Assembly: GCA_017964755.1 (NCBI GenBank) | Contig: JAGCRI010000016.1 | Span: 1-11,284 of the forward strand | DNA: 11,284 nt | Direction: 5' to 3' | DNA from: Bacteroidales bacterium | GTDB lineage: Bacteria; Bacteroidota; Bacteroidia; Bacteroidales; WCHB1-69 | Part shown: one piece after another, positions 1 through 7,400 of the stretch | Layout of the letters: every line of letters starts with the position of its first letter | How positions within the stretch are numbered: the stretch's first letter is position 1 | Notes under the pieces: model-generated | Databases searched by the model: none | Told to the model about the DNA's origin: nothing | Seen by the model: only the letters and a program-made list of their open reading frames with translations | Translations under genes and position numbers: made by a program

Positions 1-66
1 CAAAATAGTCTGTGAGCCGATATATCCGAGCCCACCGGTTACCATAATTTTCTTTAAGTCAGACAT
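1..66 (-). CDS. galE: Sugar-nucleotide epimerase, probably UDP-glucose 4-epimerase, 5' end only
   Basis: Only the first 22 codons lie in the window; the gene continues beyond base 1. The visible peptide carries the NAD-binding Rossmann fingerprint TGGLGYIGS at residues 10-18, followed by QTIL. GalE proteins typically begin with a short strand leading into TGGxGYIGSH, so the reading is good, although the usual His after Ser is Gln here. GalE interconverts UDP-glucose and UDP-galactose in the cytoplasm and supplies galactose for surface glycans. An internal Met at codon 8 is another possible start, but it would remove the residues before the first beta strand, so the Met at 64-66 is preferred. 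The start lies 15 bases after the stop of the metalloprotease gene on the same strand, which suggests co-transcription. Other extended short-chain epimerases or dehydratases share this fingerprint and cannot be excluded from 22 residues. Confidence 0.7.
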   Translation of the reverse strand, partial: MSDLKKIMVTGGLGYIGSQTIL

Positions 67-81
67 CCTTTTGTGGAATTC

Positions 82-1533
82 CTATTTTTTGATGAATTTT
101 TCTGATTTCCCGTTTATCTTGATGATGTAGAATCCTGAAGCCAAGCCGGAAACGTCAATTCTAAGGGTATTTTCTTGTAAGGTGTTATTCAATAAAAGTT
201 TACCAGACAAGTCATAAAGTTCCACTTGCGCATTGTCAAAGTCAACGGATTTTGATTTTATGTTAAGGATGTCATTAGTCGGGTTGGGGTAGAGTTCGAA
301 ACCGCTGTCGTTGATTTGTTCGGGGATGTCGTTGTAGTTGAGCACGCCGGTTTCGATGAGGTTTTCATACTGCCACAGACTTCTGCGGTAGCCGTCAAGT
401 GTTGCGTTGATACGGTCTAATTGTCCGAGAGTGAACATGTTGGCGCAGAAGCCCCACTGGTAATCCATGTAGTTTTCAATCATGTCGGGCTCGTCACCGT
501 AGCCGGGGATGTTGTTTGTGCAGGTGTTGACGCTTCCTACAGGTAAGCAGTCGTTGGTTTCGTCTTGTGTTGCGGCGGTTACAGGCGGCGTGTCGTCAAC
601 ATAGTCGCCGTAAAGTTTTGTCCCTCCGTATGATACGGTGTCGCAGCCTGTCCCCATAAATTGTGTGAGCATCATATCCATTTGGTCACTTTGATTGTTC
701 ATGTCCCAATCTTCGCTGAGATTCTGGAAAGTATGGTACAGATTCATATAATGGCCGAACTCGTGAGTGAATGAGCGGTTTTGTGCGTTTATCCCTTTCC
801 CCACCAAGTCGGTTGCCGTACCGATGTTACCGATAGCATCGTGGCGGATAAGCACGCCGTCACAGTTGGGGTCGCTGGTGAACATTGCTGTGAGCGGGTT
901 TGTGGGCGGGAAGAGCGACATACCGACAACTGTGCCGCCCGTACCTGCCATGCCCTCGACTGTGATTGCGCCTACGCTGAAAATGTTGAGGTATTTTGTC
1001 GCGTCCCACGCATATTGCGGCATGTCGGTGTATGTGTTTGCGTTCGCGTTTGCATCTTCGTGGCGGATAATGCCGCTTGTCGGGTTGCCGTCAGGGTCGA
1101 GGCGGGCGAGGCGTAGCTCAAGTCTGGGGTTGGCGCGGCGGCCGCTGAAGCCCTCGTATGTGTTCACACCAAGCACAGTGTCGGTGTTCTCCATGTTCAG
1201 GTCGATATTCGCCAATTCAAGGCAGGTCATAATCTGCTCTTCGCTGATGTTTTCGGGGCCGTTATTGTGGATGATGTGGAAAACCACAGGGATAATCCTT
1301 TTCCCGTTAATCAGCGTGTCGGTAGCCATGCCTTTCCCGCTTTTCATTTTTGCAATGTGGTCGCGCATCTCCGCTTCGTATTTGTCAAGTTGCTCAAGCA
1401 CCTGCGGATTCTCCGCAACTTTTTTCATCAAAATTTCGTGAAAACATGTTATGCCTTTATGTTCATGATGTTGTGAAAACCCTGTAAATGAAATGAATAG
1501 GGCAGAAATGATAATAATGCTTTTTTTTACCAT
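82..1533 (-). CDS. Secreted M43-family (cytophagalysin/pappalysin-like) zinc metalloprotease with T9SS sorting domain
   Basis: A 483-residue secreted peptidase. Residues 1-20 form a Lys-Lys plus hydrophobic signal peptide ending in GFS, with cleavage expected before Gln21. A propeptide-like stretch precedes the catalytic domain, from about residue 80 to 390. Its zinc site is HEFGHYMNLYH at 257-267, an HExxHxxxxxH motif with three His ligands and Glu258 as general base. The Met-turn is NYMDY at 354-358, followed by the CANMFTLGQ stretch typical of M43 enzymes. The Gly usual at the eighth motif position is Asn264 here. Residues 412-483 are a type A T9SS C-terminal sorting domain, starting FELYPNPTND and ending in a KFIKK tail, so the protein should be exported by Sec and then released or anchored at the cell surface by T9SS. 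The substrate is unknown. The start codon lies 2 bases after the recF stop, so translation is probably coupled. The first codons contain an eight-A run. Confidence 0.9.
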   Translation of the reverse strand: MVKKSIIIISALFISFTGFSQHHEHKGITCFHEILMKKVAENPQVLEQLDKYEAEMRDHIAKMKSGKGMATDTLINGKRIIPVVFHIIHNNGPENISEEQIMTCLELANIDLNMENTDTVLGVNTYEGFSGRRANPRLELRLARLDPDGNPTSGIIRHEDANANANTYTDMPQYAWDATKYLNIFSVGAITVEGMAGTGGTVVGMSLFPPTNPLTAMFTSDPNCDGVLIRHDAIGNIGTATDLVGKGINAQNRSFTHEFGHYMNLYHTFQNLSEDWDMNNQSDQMDMMLTQFMGTGCDTVSYGGTKLYGDYVDDTPPVTAATQDETNDCLPVGSVNTCTNNIPGYGDEPDMIENYMDYQWGFCANMFTLGQLDRINATLDGYRRSLWQYENLIETGVLNYNDIPEQINDSGFELYPNPTNDILNIKSKSVDFDNAQVELYDLSGKLLLNNTLQENTLRIDVSGLASGFYIIKINGKSEKFIKK

Positions 1534-1535
1534 AA

Positions 1536-2633
1536 TTATTTGTTTTTTTCGATTTTATATATTGAATTTTCAAGATTGTAGGAATCAAGGATTGCGTGAA
1601 TGCGGTTTTCGTCAGTGTCGCTCAAAAACACTTGTCCGAAATGGTCGTTGCCGACAAGATCGAGAAGATGTGCAGTGCGCTGTTTGTCAAGTTTGTCGAA
1701 GATGTCATCTAAAAGAAGAATAGGCTTAATTTCTTTTTTTGAATAAATGTAATCGAATTGTGCGAGACGCGTTGAAAGCACAAATGACTTTTGCTGGCCT
1801 TGCGACCCGAACCGTTTTATAGGGTTGCCGTTAATGAGGAAACTGTAGTCATCTTTGTGTACGCCGAAAGTGGAAAATCCGCATTTCGCGTCAACTGCCG
1901 AGGCTGCGTTCAGCCCTTCTTCAAAACTCTGTTCGTTAAGTCCGGAATCATATAATATATTTATTTCTTCTTGATTTCCAGATAGTTGCGAATAATAACT
2001 TTGCAAAGTGGGTAGCAGTTCGCCTATAAATATTTTTCGTTTTGAATAAATATTGTTTCCGAGAGGTATGAGCTGGTCGTTCAGGATGTCGAGCAGTGAT
2101 GAGTTGTAGTTTCTGTTCTCAAGAAAACTTTTCAGCAGGGTGTTTCGCTGCATTATGATTTTCTGGTATGAGATGAGTTGGTGCAGATATTCGCCGTCAA
2201 ACTGTGAGATTATCATGTCGAAGAACCTGCGCCTGACTTCGCTTCCCGCATTGATGATGTCGTGGTCGTATGGCGAGACCATCACCAAAGGGTATTTTCC
2301 GATGTGGTCGCTCAGCCTGTCGTACTCTTTGCCATTGGCTTTCATTATCTTACGGCCGTTCATTTGATAGGTGCAGCTAATGCTGTTGCTCCGCTCGGAG
2401 CCGAAAGTCCTGAAAACACCGTGAACTGAGAAAAAATCGCTGCCGAACCTGACTGAATATTTGTCTTGTGATGAGAAAAAGCTTTTGCAGAAGGATAGAT
2501 AGTGGATTGCATCAAGCAGATTGGTCTTGCCGCTTCCGTTTGCGCCGACAATTCCGTTGATGTTGGCGTTGAAGTTGAAAGCCGCTTCCTGATGGCTTTT
2601 GAAGTTTGCTATCCTAATGCTCTCCAAATACAT
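1536..2633 (-). CDS. recF: DNA replication and repair protein RecF
   Basis: A 365-residue SMC-like ATPase that binds gapped DNA with RecO/RecR and helps load RecA on single-strand gaps. The N-terminus MYLESIRIANFKSH matches the conserved RecF opening. Walker A is GANGSGKT at 30-37, the ABC-type signature is SQGQQK at 277-282, and Walker B is ILLLDD at 305-310, followed by IFDKLD. Length is normal for the family (about 360). The FGSQGQQKSF and DDIFDKLD wording is the usual Bacteroidota form of RecF. All ATPase motifs are intact, so the gene looks functional. It lies 4 bases downstream of xseB and 2 bases upstream of the protease gene, with no room for an internal promoter at either junction outside coding sequence. 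The usual dnaA/dnaN/gyrB neighbours seen in other phyla are not visible here. Confidence 0.96.
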   Translation of the reverse strand: MYLESIRIANFKSHQEAAFNFNANINGIVGANGSGKTNLLDAIHYLSFCKSFFSSQDKYSVRFGSDFFSVHGVFRTFGSERSNSISCTYQMNGRKIMKANGKEYDRLSDHIGKYPLVMVSPYDHDIINAGSEVRRRFFDMIISQFDGEYLHQLISYQKIIMQRNTLLKSFLENRNYNSSLLDILNDQLIPLGNNIYSKRKIFIGELLPTLQSYYSQLSGNQEEINILYDSGLNEQSFEEGLNAASAVDAKCGFSTFGVHKDDYSFLINGNPIKRFGSQGQQKSFVLSTRLAQFDYIYSKKEIKPILLLDDIFDKLDKQRTAHLLDLVGNDHFGQVFLSDTDENRIHAILDSYNLENSIYKIEKNK

Positions 2634-2637
2634 GGCA

Positions 2638-2832
2638 CTACTCGAATTTTTCCACTATTTTATTGATTTCCTCTTCTGTTTTCGTGAGTTTGTCCTTGCA
2701 AATCTGAATAAGGAAACCGGCACGTTCGATTTTCTTTGCGAGGTCGTCAACCGAAACGTTAGCCTGCTCCATCTGTTCGACAATCTCCTTCAATTCATTG
2801 TATGCATCTGTATAACTGATCTTTTCCGCCAT
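2638..2832 (-). CDS. xseB: Exodeoxyribonuclease VII small subunit
   Basis: A 64-residue, highly charged helical protein of normal XseB length. It begins MAEKISYTDAYNELKEIV and continues with EQMEQANVSVDDLAKKIERA, the family pattern in which a short helix ending in E..E...VSVDDL.. is followed by a second long helix. XseB coats the coiled-coil arm of XseA to form exonuclease VII, which degrades single-stranded DNA from both ends and acts in mismatch repair and recombination. The partner xseA, often adjacent in other genomes, is absent from this window; the upstream neighbour is an SGNH-hydrolase lipoprotein gene instead, 12 bases away. The stop lies 4 bases before the recF start, so the two DNA-repair genes are almost certainly translated from the same message. 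Identification rests on length, helical pattern and the SVDDL core. Confidence 0.9.
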   Translation of the reverse strand: MAEKISYTDAYNELKEIVEQMEQANVSVDDLAKKIERAGFLIQICKDKLTKTEEEINKIVEKFE

Positions 2833-2844
2833 ATTATTTAATTT

Positions 2845-4098
2845 TCAATTTTTCAATTTGTAAAACGCATCCATGAACGCGTTGAAAAACAAATCTCCCA
2901 GCAGGTTATAACCGTTTGCGGTGAAATGTATTTTGTCCTTTTGGGCAAGTTTGTGCGTCTGCCATTGTGCCATCGACTTCAGCCCGCCCATTATTTCAAA
3001 CTGGTCCCACACCGCGCCGGAAGTTTCCGTAGCGAGTTTATGGAAGACTTGTTGCACCAGTGGCCCGTTATGGTTCACGGCATATTTTCCGCGACCTGTT
3101 TTCCTGTAACTGTCGTTGTTTGTGATGAATACGAATGCGCATTCAGGGTTCACACGTTTGAATCTCTTAATGAGTGTGAGGTAGTTTTTCTCGAAGACAA
3201 GGGTGTCGAAGTCGTTGCCGGCTGCATCGTTGATACCGATTCCGAAGATTACCATGTCGGGCTTTATCAGCTGCAAATCACGCTCAAAATCAGTGCATTT
3301 GAGGTATGACGGCACACTTGCCCCGTTCACGCCGATAGAGTGGAAGGTGATTCCGTTGTTGTGTGTTGCGAGTATTATTCCCGTTACTGTGAAAGCGTTG
3401 TCGGTGTCGGCGTCCAAGACAATGGTGAAGGAGTCGGTGATCGGCTCTATCTTGCTGTATATAAATCTGTTATTGATAGTGTCGATGATGCTTGGTGAAT
3501 AGCCGTTGTCGTTTATTACGAGGCAGGGCTCAATAGGAGAGCATTCGGGGTAGCCGAGGAGAATAACGCTGTCGGTGCCGAATGATAGAGTCTTGTCCCT
3601 TTTTGTGACTTTGATTTTCGCGCAGGTGTCGGTATAAACGGCGATTCCTGTCATGCCGAGCGGCCTATCGATGTTCTTCAGTACGTTGCGTGTCAGGCCG
3701 AAAGGTTCAATGGCGTTTATTTTGTAATCTATAGGGTTGTTGCATTTTTTTGCGGCGGAGTAGGGGAATATCACGCCTCTGTCGCCAATGAAGTCGGGGT
3801 AGGTGTTCAGTATGTTCTGGCGGATGCGGTGCGACATGGTGCCGGCCTGCACATGCGACCCACCGATGTGCAAAATGCTGATATTGCGGTCTTTGTATGT
3901 TACTGCAGAGTCGAATTTGCTGAAAAAGCGGATAAGAAGCGAGGTGTCGCGGCTGAAAATGAAGGTGTCTGCTTCAAAATTGGCAAACGCCAAAGTGTCG
4001 ATGGTTTTGAAAACCCCGTTAACGCTGTCAGCAGGTTGGGCTGCCCCGCAAGCCGCAAGTATTGTAAGAGTTAAGAATAAAGTAAGCCTTTTCATCAA
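2845..4098 (-). CDS. SGNH/GDSL-type hydrolase, predicted lipoprotein
   Basis: A 417-residue protein. Residues 1-16 are a lipoprotein signal peptide with lipobox LAAC, and Cys17 is the acylation site, so it should be membrane-anchored in the periplasm or at the cell surface. The four SGNH blocks can be traced: block I is HIGGSHVQ with Ser81 as nucleophile, block II is GVNGAS with Gly259, block III is GIGIND with Asn290, and block V is DKIHFT with Asp388 and His391 completing the catalytic dyad or triad. Block I has Gly where GDSL enzymes usually have Asp before Ser. Residues of about 100-250 between blocks I and II form a long insert that is probably a separate beta-rich module. In Bacteroidota such proteins are often carbohydrate or peptidoglycan O-acetylesterases, but the substrate cannot be read from the sequence. 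Met1 and Met2 are both possible starts. It is the first gene of the minus-strand cluster. Confidence 0.85.
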   Translation of the reverse strand: MMKRLTLFLTLTILAACGAAQPADSVNGVFKTIDTLAFANFEADTFIFSRDTSLLIRFFSKFDSAVTYKDRNISILHIGGSHVQAGTMSHRIRQNILNTYPDFIGDRGVIFPYSAAKKCNNPIDYKINAIEPFGLTRNVLKNIDRPLGMTGIAVYTDTCAKIKVTKRDKTLSFGTDSVILLGYPECSPIEPCLVINDNGYSPSIIDTINNRFIYSKIEPITDSFTIVLDADTDNAFTVTGIILATHNNGITFHSIGVNGASVPSYLKCTDFERDLQLIKPDMVIFGIGINDAAGNDFDTLVFEKNYLTLIKRFKRVNPECAFVFITNNDSYRKTGRGKYAVNHNGPLVQQVFHKLATETSGAVWDQFEIMGGLKSMAQWQTHKLAQKDKIHFTANGYNLLGDLFFNAFMDAFYKLKN

Positions 4099-4115
4099 GA
4101 CAACAAATTTAACTG

Positions 4116-4123
4116 CAAAGATA
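4116..4123 (-). promoter_or_regulatory. Candidate -7 box for the minus-strand cluster
   Basis: On the minus strand this reads TATCTTTG, an exact match to the Bacteroidota -7 consensus TAnnTTTG, 17 bases before the lipoprotein start codon. No clear TTG/TTTG -33 element is present 19-21 bases upstream, so the call is tentative and the leader would be very short. A second match, TAAATTTG at 4104-4111, is too near the start codon to be likely. Confidence 0.35.
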
Positions 4124-4173
4124 ATGAAAAACAGGCCATGACATGCTAATATTGGATTGTTGGTGATTTTATG

Positions 4174-4203
4174 TTGAATGAGGGAGGATAATTTATATCT
4201 TTA
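4174..4203 (+). promoter_or_regulatory. Candidate Bacteroidota-type promoter, TTG-N19-TATCTTTA
   Basis: A TTG at 4174-4176 is followed after 19 bases by TATCTTTA at 4196-4203, which fits the -33/-7 spacing of Bacteroidota promoters but has A instead of G at the last base of the -7 box. It points right, towards the degraded reading frame starting at 4309, and may be what remains of that gene's promoter or may give the surface-protein gene a long leader. Confidence 0.25.
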
Positions 4204-4308
4204 CAATGAAATAAACTGTAATTATATTGAGAAACATATTTTAAAGTAACTATTGACAAAAACAATCTTCATGCAGGTGTGACCTTGCAGGAACTAACAT
4301 AACCAATT

Positions 4309-4427
4309 ATGGCAGAAAAATATTTGATAAGAAATAGTACTGGACCATGATGTATGCCGAGGATGATATGCTTATGTTGTCGGGGATTTTTACTCCCGTA
4401 ACGGTTAAAATATTATTTTTTTCTTAA
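4309..4427 (+). pseudogene. Possible relic of a RhuM-family gene
   Basis: An ATG at 4309 opens a 13-codon peptide, MAEKYLIRNSTGP, before a TGA at 4348-4350. The run KYLIRNST is, from memory, the characteristic beginning of Bacteroidota RhuM-family proteins (virulence-associated, roughly 330 residues), which continue as AEFLIF. Here the match breaks immediately after RNST. A different frame is open from 4338 to 4424 and encodes a stretch with MYAEDDMLML, whose YAED recalls a C-terminal RhuM motif, though four residues is weak evidence. The simplest reading is that an internal deletion of most of a gene left its two ends fused out of frame. It could instead be a chance short frame. No promoter or product is implied. 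Confidence 0.35.
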
Positions 4428-4453
4428 TCATAACATTATATTTGAAATTTTAT

Positions 4454-4461
4454 TATTTTTG
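4454..4461 (+). promoter_or_regulatory. Candidate -7 box for the large surface-protein gene
   Basis: TATTTTTG matches the TAnnTTTG consensus exactly and lies 31 bases before the preferred start at 4493. A second match, TATATTTG, sits at 4437-4444. Neither has an obvious TTG at the expected upstream distance. If the box is used, transcription starts downstream of 4442, which supports the start codon at 4493 over the upstream in-frame ATG. Confidence 0.35.
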
Positions 4462-4492
4462 TGCCTTAATACAATTATTAAACATATCGTAT

Positions 4493-7400
4493 ATGAAAAA
4501 AATCTTACCTTTTTTAATTCTTTTCTGTGCTTCTGTCTTAGCCGCTAATGCGCAAATCACGCTCCCTCATTTTGAGGGCTTTGAAGATGCGACCACGTTT
4601 ATTAATGACGGTTGGGGAATGTGGTATGAGTCGTCAGACCAATCTAACCTTTCTGATTTTGGTATTTACAATGGTGATGCATACTCAGGGGCTAATAGTT
4701 TTCAATTTTGTTCTTTTAATTCCCTTTCAGATAAATTGTATGCACAGTATCTTGTTACTCCCAAAATCACAAGCTCAAGCAACATTAAGATAAGTTTCTA
4801 TTATGAAGATAGTGGAGACGCGCAAGAGACGTTTTCTGTAGGATACTCTTCGCTTGCATCTTTTTCAGGCGATTTTTCATCCTTTACGTGGCTTCCCTCA
4901 GTAACTACATCGGGTAACTACACATATAGTTATTACGAAGCTGTGGTCCCTGCAGGCACAACATTCATAACAATAAAGTATGCGTCATATTATCTCTGGT
5001 ATCTGAATATTGACAATGTGAATCTTACAGCTACGAATGAAACGCCTACAACACCAGTTGCTGCCTCTGATGTGGATCTTGGAGTAGCGATTCTTGTCGA
5101 TACTGTTAGTTATTATGGAATTGACTATGACACAGTGGCTTTAGGAGACGGACTCGATATGTGGGTTTATTGGTATAATTACAATACATCAGACAATGAT
5201 TATAATGATATGCTCTATTTCGACTTGACTGTTGGTGGAAATTATATGGGAACTGGTAGTCTTGGTTATGCAAATTATCTCAACAATCCTTTTTATGTAG
5301 GTGAAGATGCTAAGTATTATCTTTCGGATGCGATTCCATACGATAGTATAGTCGCATGGGGGCTGCTTGGGCAGACAGTTCAGGTATGTGTGGGGCTCAC
5401 TCTTGCTAATAACTGGAATGAGACTTATCCTTCCGACAATTCATATTGCTATTACGTAACTTTCGATACTTCAGGAAGATCTGTTGACCTTGGCGTTGTC
5501 ATTACAAACGATACTTATACAGATTATGGATATTATGATACAGTCGCATACGGCAATGATTTGGATATTCCTATATATTATTACAACTATAGTGGCTCTT
5601 TAAATGATTATGATGATATCTTTTATCTCCATCTGACTGTTAATGGCACAGACATGGGGATAGCTGCTTGGGGTGATTTTTCAAATTCTCCTTTTACGAT
5701 TGGAGATTATGGAACTTATTTGATTTCACCGACAATTCCATACGACAGTATTGTGGCATGGGGATTGTTGGGGCAGACCGCTACAATTTGCTTGAATTAT
5801 GAATTGGCGCCTGGTTGGATAGATGCATATTTGGGCGACAACACGTATTGCTATACTGTGACTTTTGAGGGGCCATCTGTGGTTAACACCTTCACAATAA
5901 CAGCTACGGCCGGTGCTGGCGGCACCATCTCGCCTGCAGGCAGCACATCGGTCCAGCAGGGCAACTCCCAGACATACACCATCACCCCATCATCATGCTA
6001 CGCTATTAGCGATGTGATTGTGAACGGCGTTTCGCAAGGGGCTATCAACAGTTATACTTTCAATAACGTACAGGCAAACGGTACAATTTCGGCATCATTT
6101 ACACAACAGACTTATACTGTTACAGTTACTGTCGGTGCAAACGGTACTGCTTCGTGTGGCACGTACACCTTTGCAGCAGGAAGCACACAAACCATTACCT
6201 TTAACTGCGGCGACCAGCCGACTTTCAACTTCTATCCTAATGGAGGCTATCAGATTAATGATGTGCTTGCAAACGGAAGCAGTGTCGGCTCAGTGGCTTC
6301 ATACCAGTTCCCGGCTTTGGGCGCAAATGCAACTGTAAACGTCTCATTCTCCCAAATTCCGGCTGGAACTTTCATTGTCTCAGCTTCTGCCGGTGTCGGC
6401 GGTACTATCTCGCCTAACGGAACATCAAACTACTCGGCCGGTGCGTCAGCCACTTATACCATCACCGCTGATAACTGCTATACTATAAAAGACGTGCTTG
6501 TTGACGGTGTCTCTGTCGGTGCAGTCGGAACATACACCTTCAACAATATTCAGGCAAACGGCACAATTACCGCTTCATTCCAGATTACCACCTATAATGT
6601 TACAGTTACTGCAAGTGCAGGCGGCTCTGTAACTTGTGGCACATATACTGTTCCGGCAGGCCAGACTGTTGTTGTGCCGGTTAACTGCGGCGACCAGCCG
6701 GTCTTCACATTCTATCCTGACAATGGCTACCAGATCGGCAGCGTGGTTGTCAACAACTCTAATGTGGGTACGGCTTCCACATACCAAATGCCAACTGTCG
6801 GCGCTGACGGGACATTGGTCGCAAACTTCATCTCATCATCGGCCAACTCATACACCATCACAGCCACAGCAGGCAATGGCGGCTCAATCACGCCGAGCGG
6901 CACAAGCAATTACAGCGAAGGCTCTTCCGCAACATATACCATCACCCCAGACAACTGCTATGCCATCAGCGATGTGCTTGTTAATGGAACGTCAGTTGGT
7001 GCTACTGTATCCTATACATTCACAAATATACAGGCAAACCAGTCAATATATGTGACATTCTCACCGCAGCCTGTTACCATTACAGTCACGGCAGGTGCAG
7101 GCGGCAGCATTGTTTACAACGGGCAGACTATTCCAGGCGGCACCACACAGCAGGTTACTGTTGAATGCGGCACAAGTCCTGTGTTCACTTTCATCCCTGA
7201 CGCGAACTACCACGTGGCGCAAGTTATTGTTGACGGAACCAATGTCGGAAACGGCACGACTTATACCTATCCTAATGTCAGCGGAGACGGCACCCTCACG
7301 GTTGAGTTTGCCGAAGGTGTTTCTGTCGCTGAATATGGTTTTGACTTTAATATCTGGCCGAATCCTGCATCTGACATCCTTAATGTTGAGTTGCATAACT

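Larger units (their letters stand above)
4099..4492. other. Divergent AT-rich intergenic region
   Basis: This stretch of about 390 bases separates the leftward cluster from the rightward surface-protein gene. It contains candidate promoter boxes for both directions and a short degraded reading frame (4309-4427), each described separately. A small inverted repeat, CGGG at 4381-4384 and CCCG at 4395-4398, is too short to call. I see no tRNA, riboswitch or tandem repeat in it. Confidence 0.8.

Noticed and set aside
767..1441. A 224-codon open frame antisense to the metalloprotease gene
   Set aside because: It overlaps a gene with clear catalytic and sorting motifs, its peptide shows no recognisable domain, and long antisense frames arise easily from codon bias in such genes.
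2841..2866. Short direct repeat of TTTTCAATT at the end of the lipoprotein gene
   Set aside because: It is low-complexity AT-rich sequence around the stop codon with only two copies, too little to call a repeat element.
4381..4424. Hairpin CGGG/CCCG followed at a distance by a T-rich stretch, as a terminator or RNA element
   Set aside because: The stem is only 4 bp plus a wobble and the T run begins about 18 bases later, so it does not look like a working terminator.
4442..4492. Extended N-terminus of the surface protein starting at the ATG at 4442
   Set aside because: The added 17 residues precede a complete signal peptide, and the region overlaps promoter-like boxes; the start at 4493 explains the sequence better.
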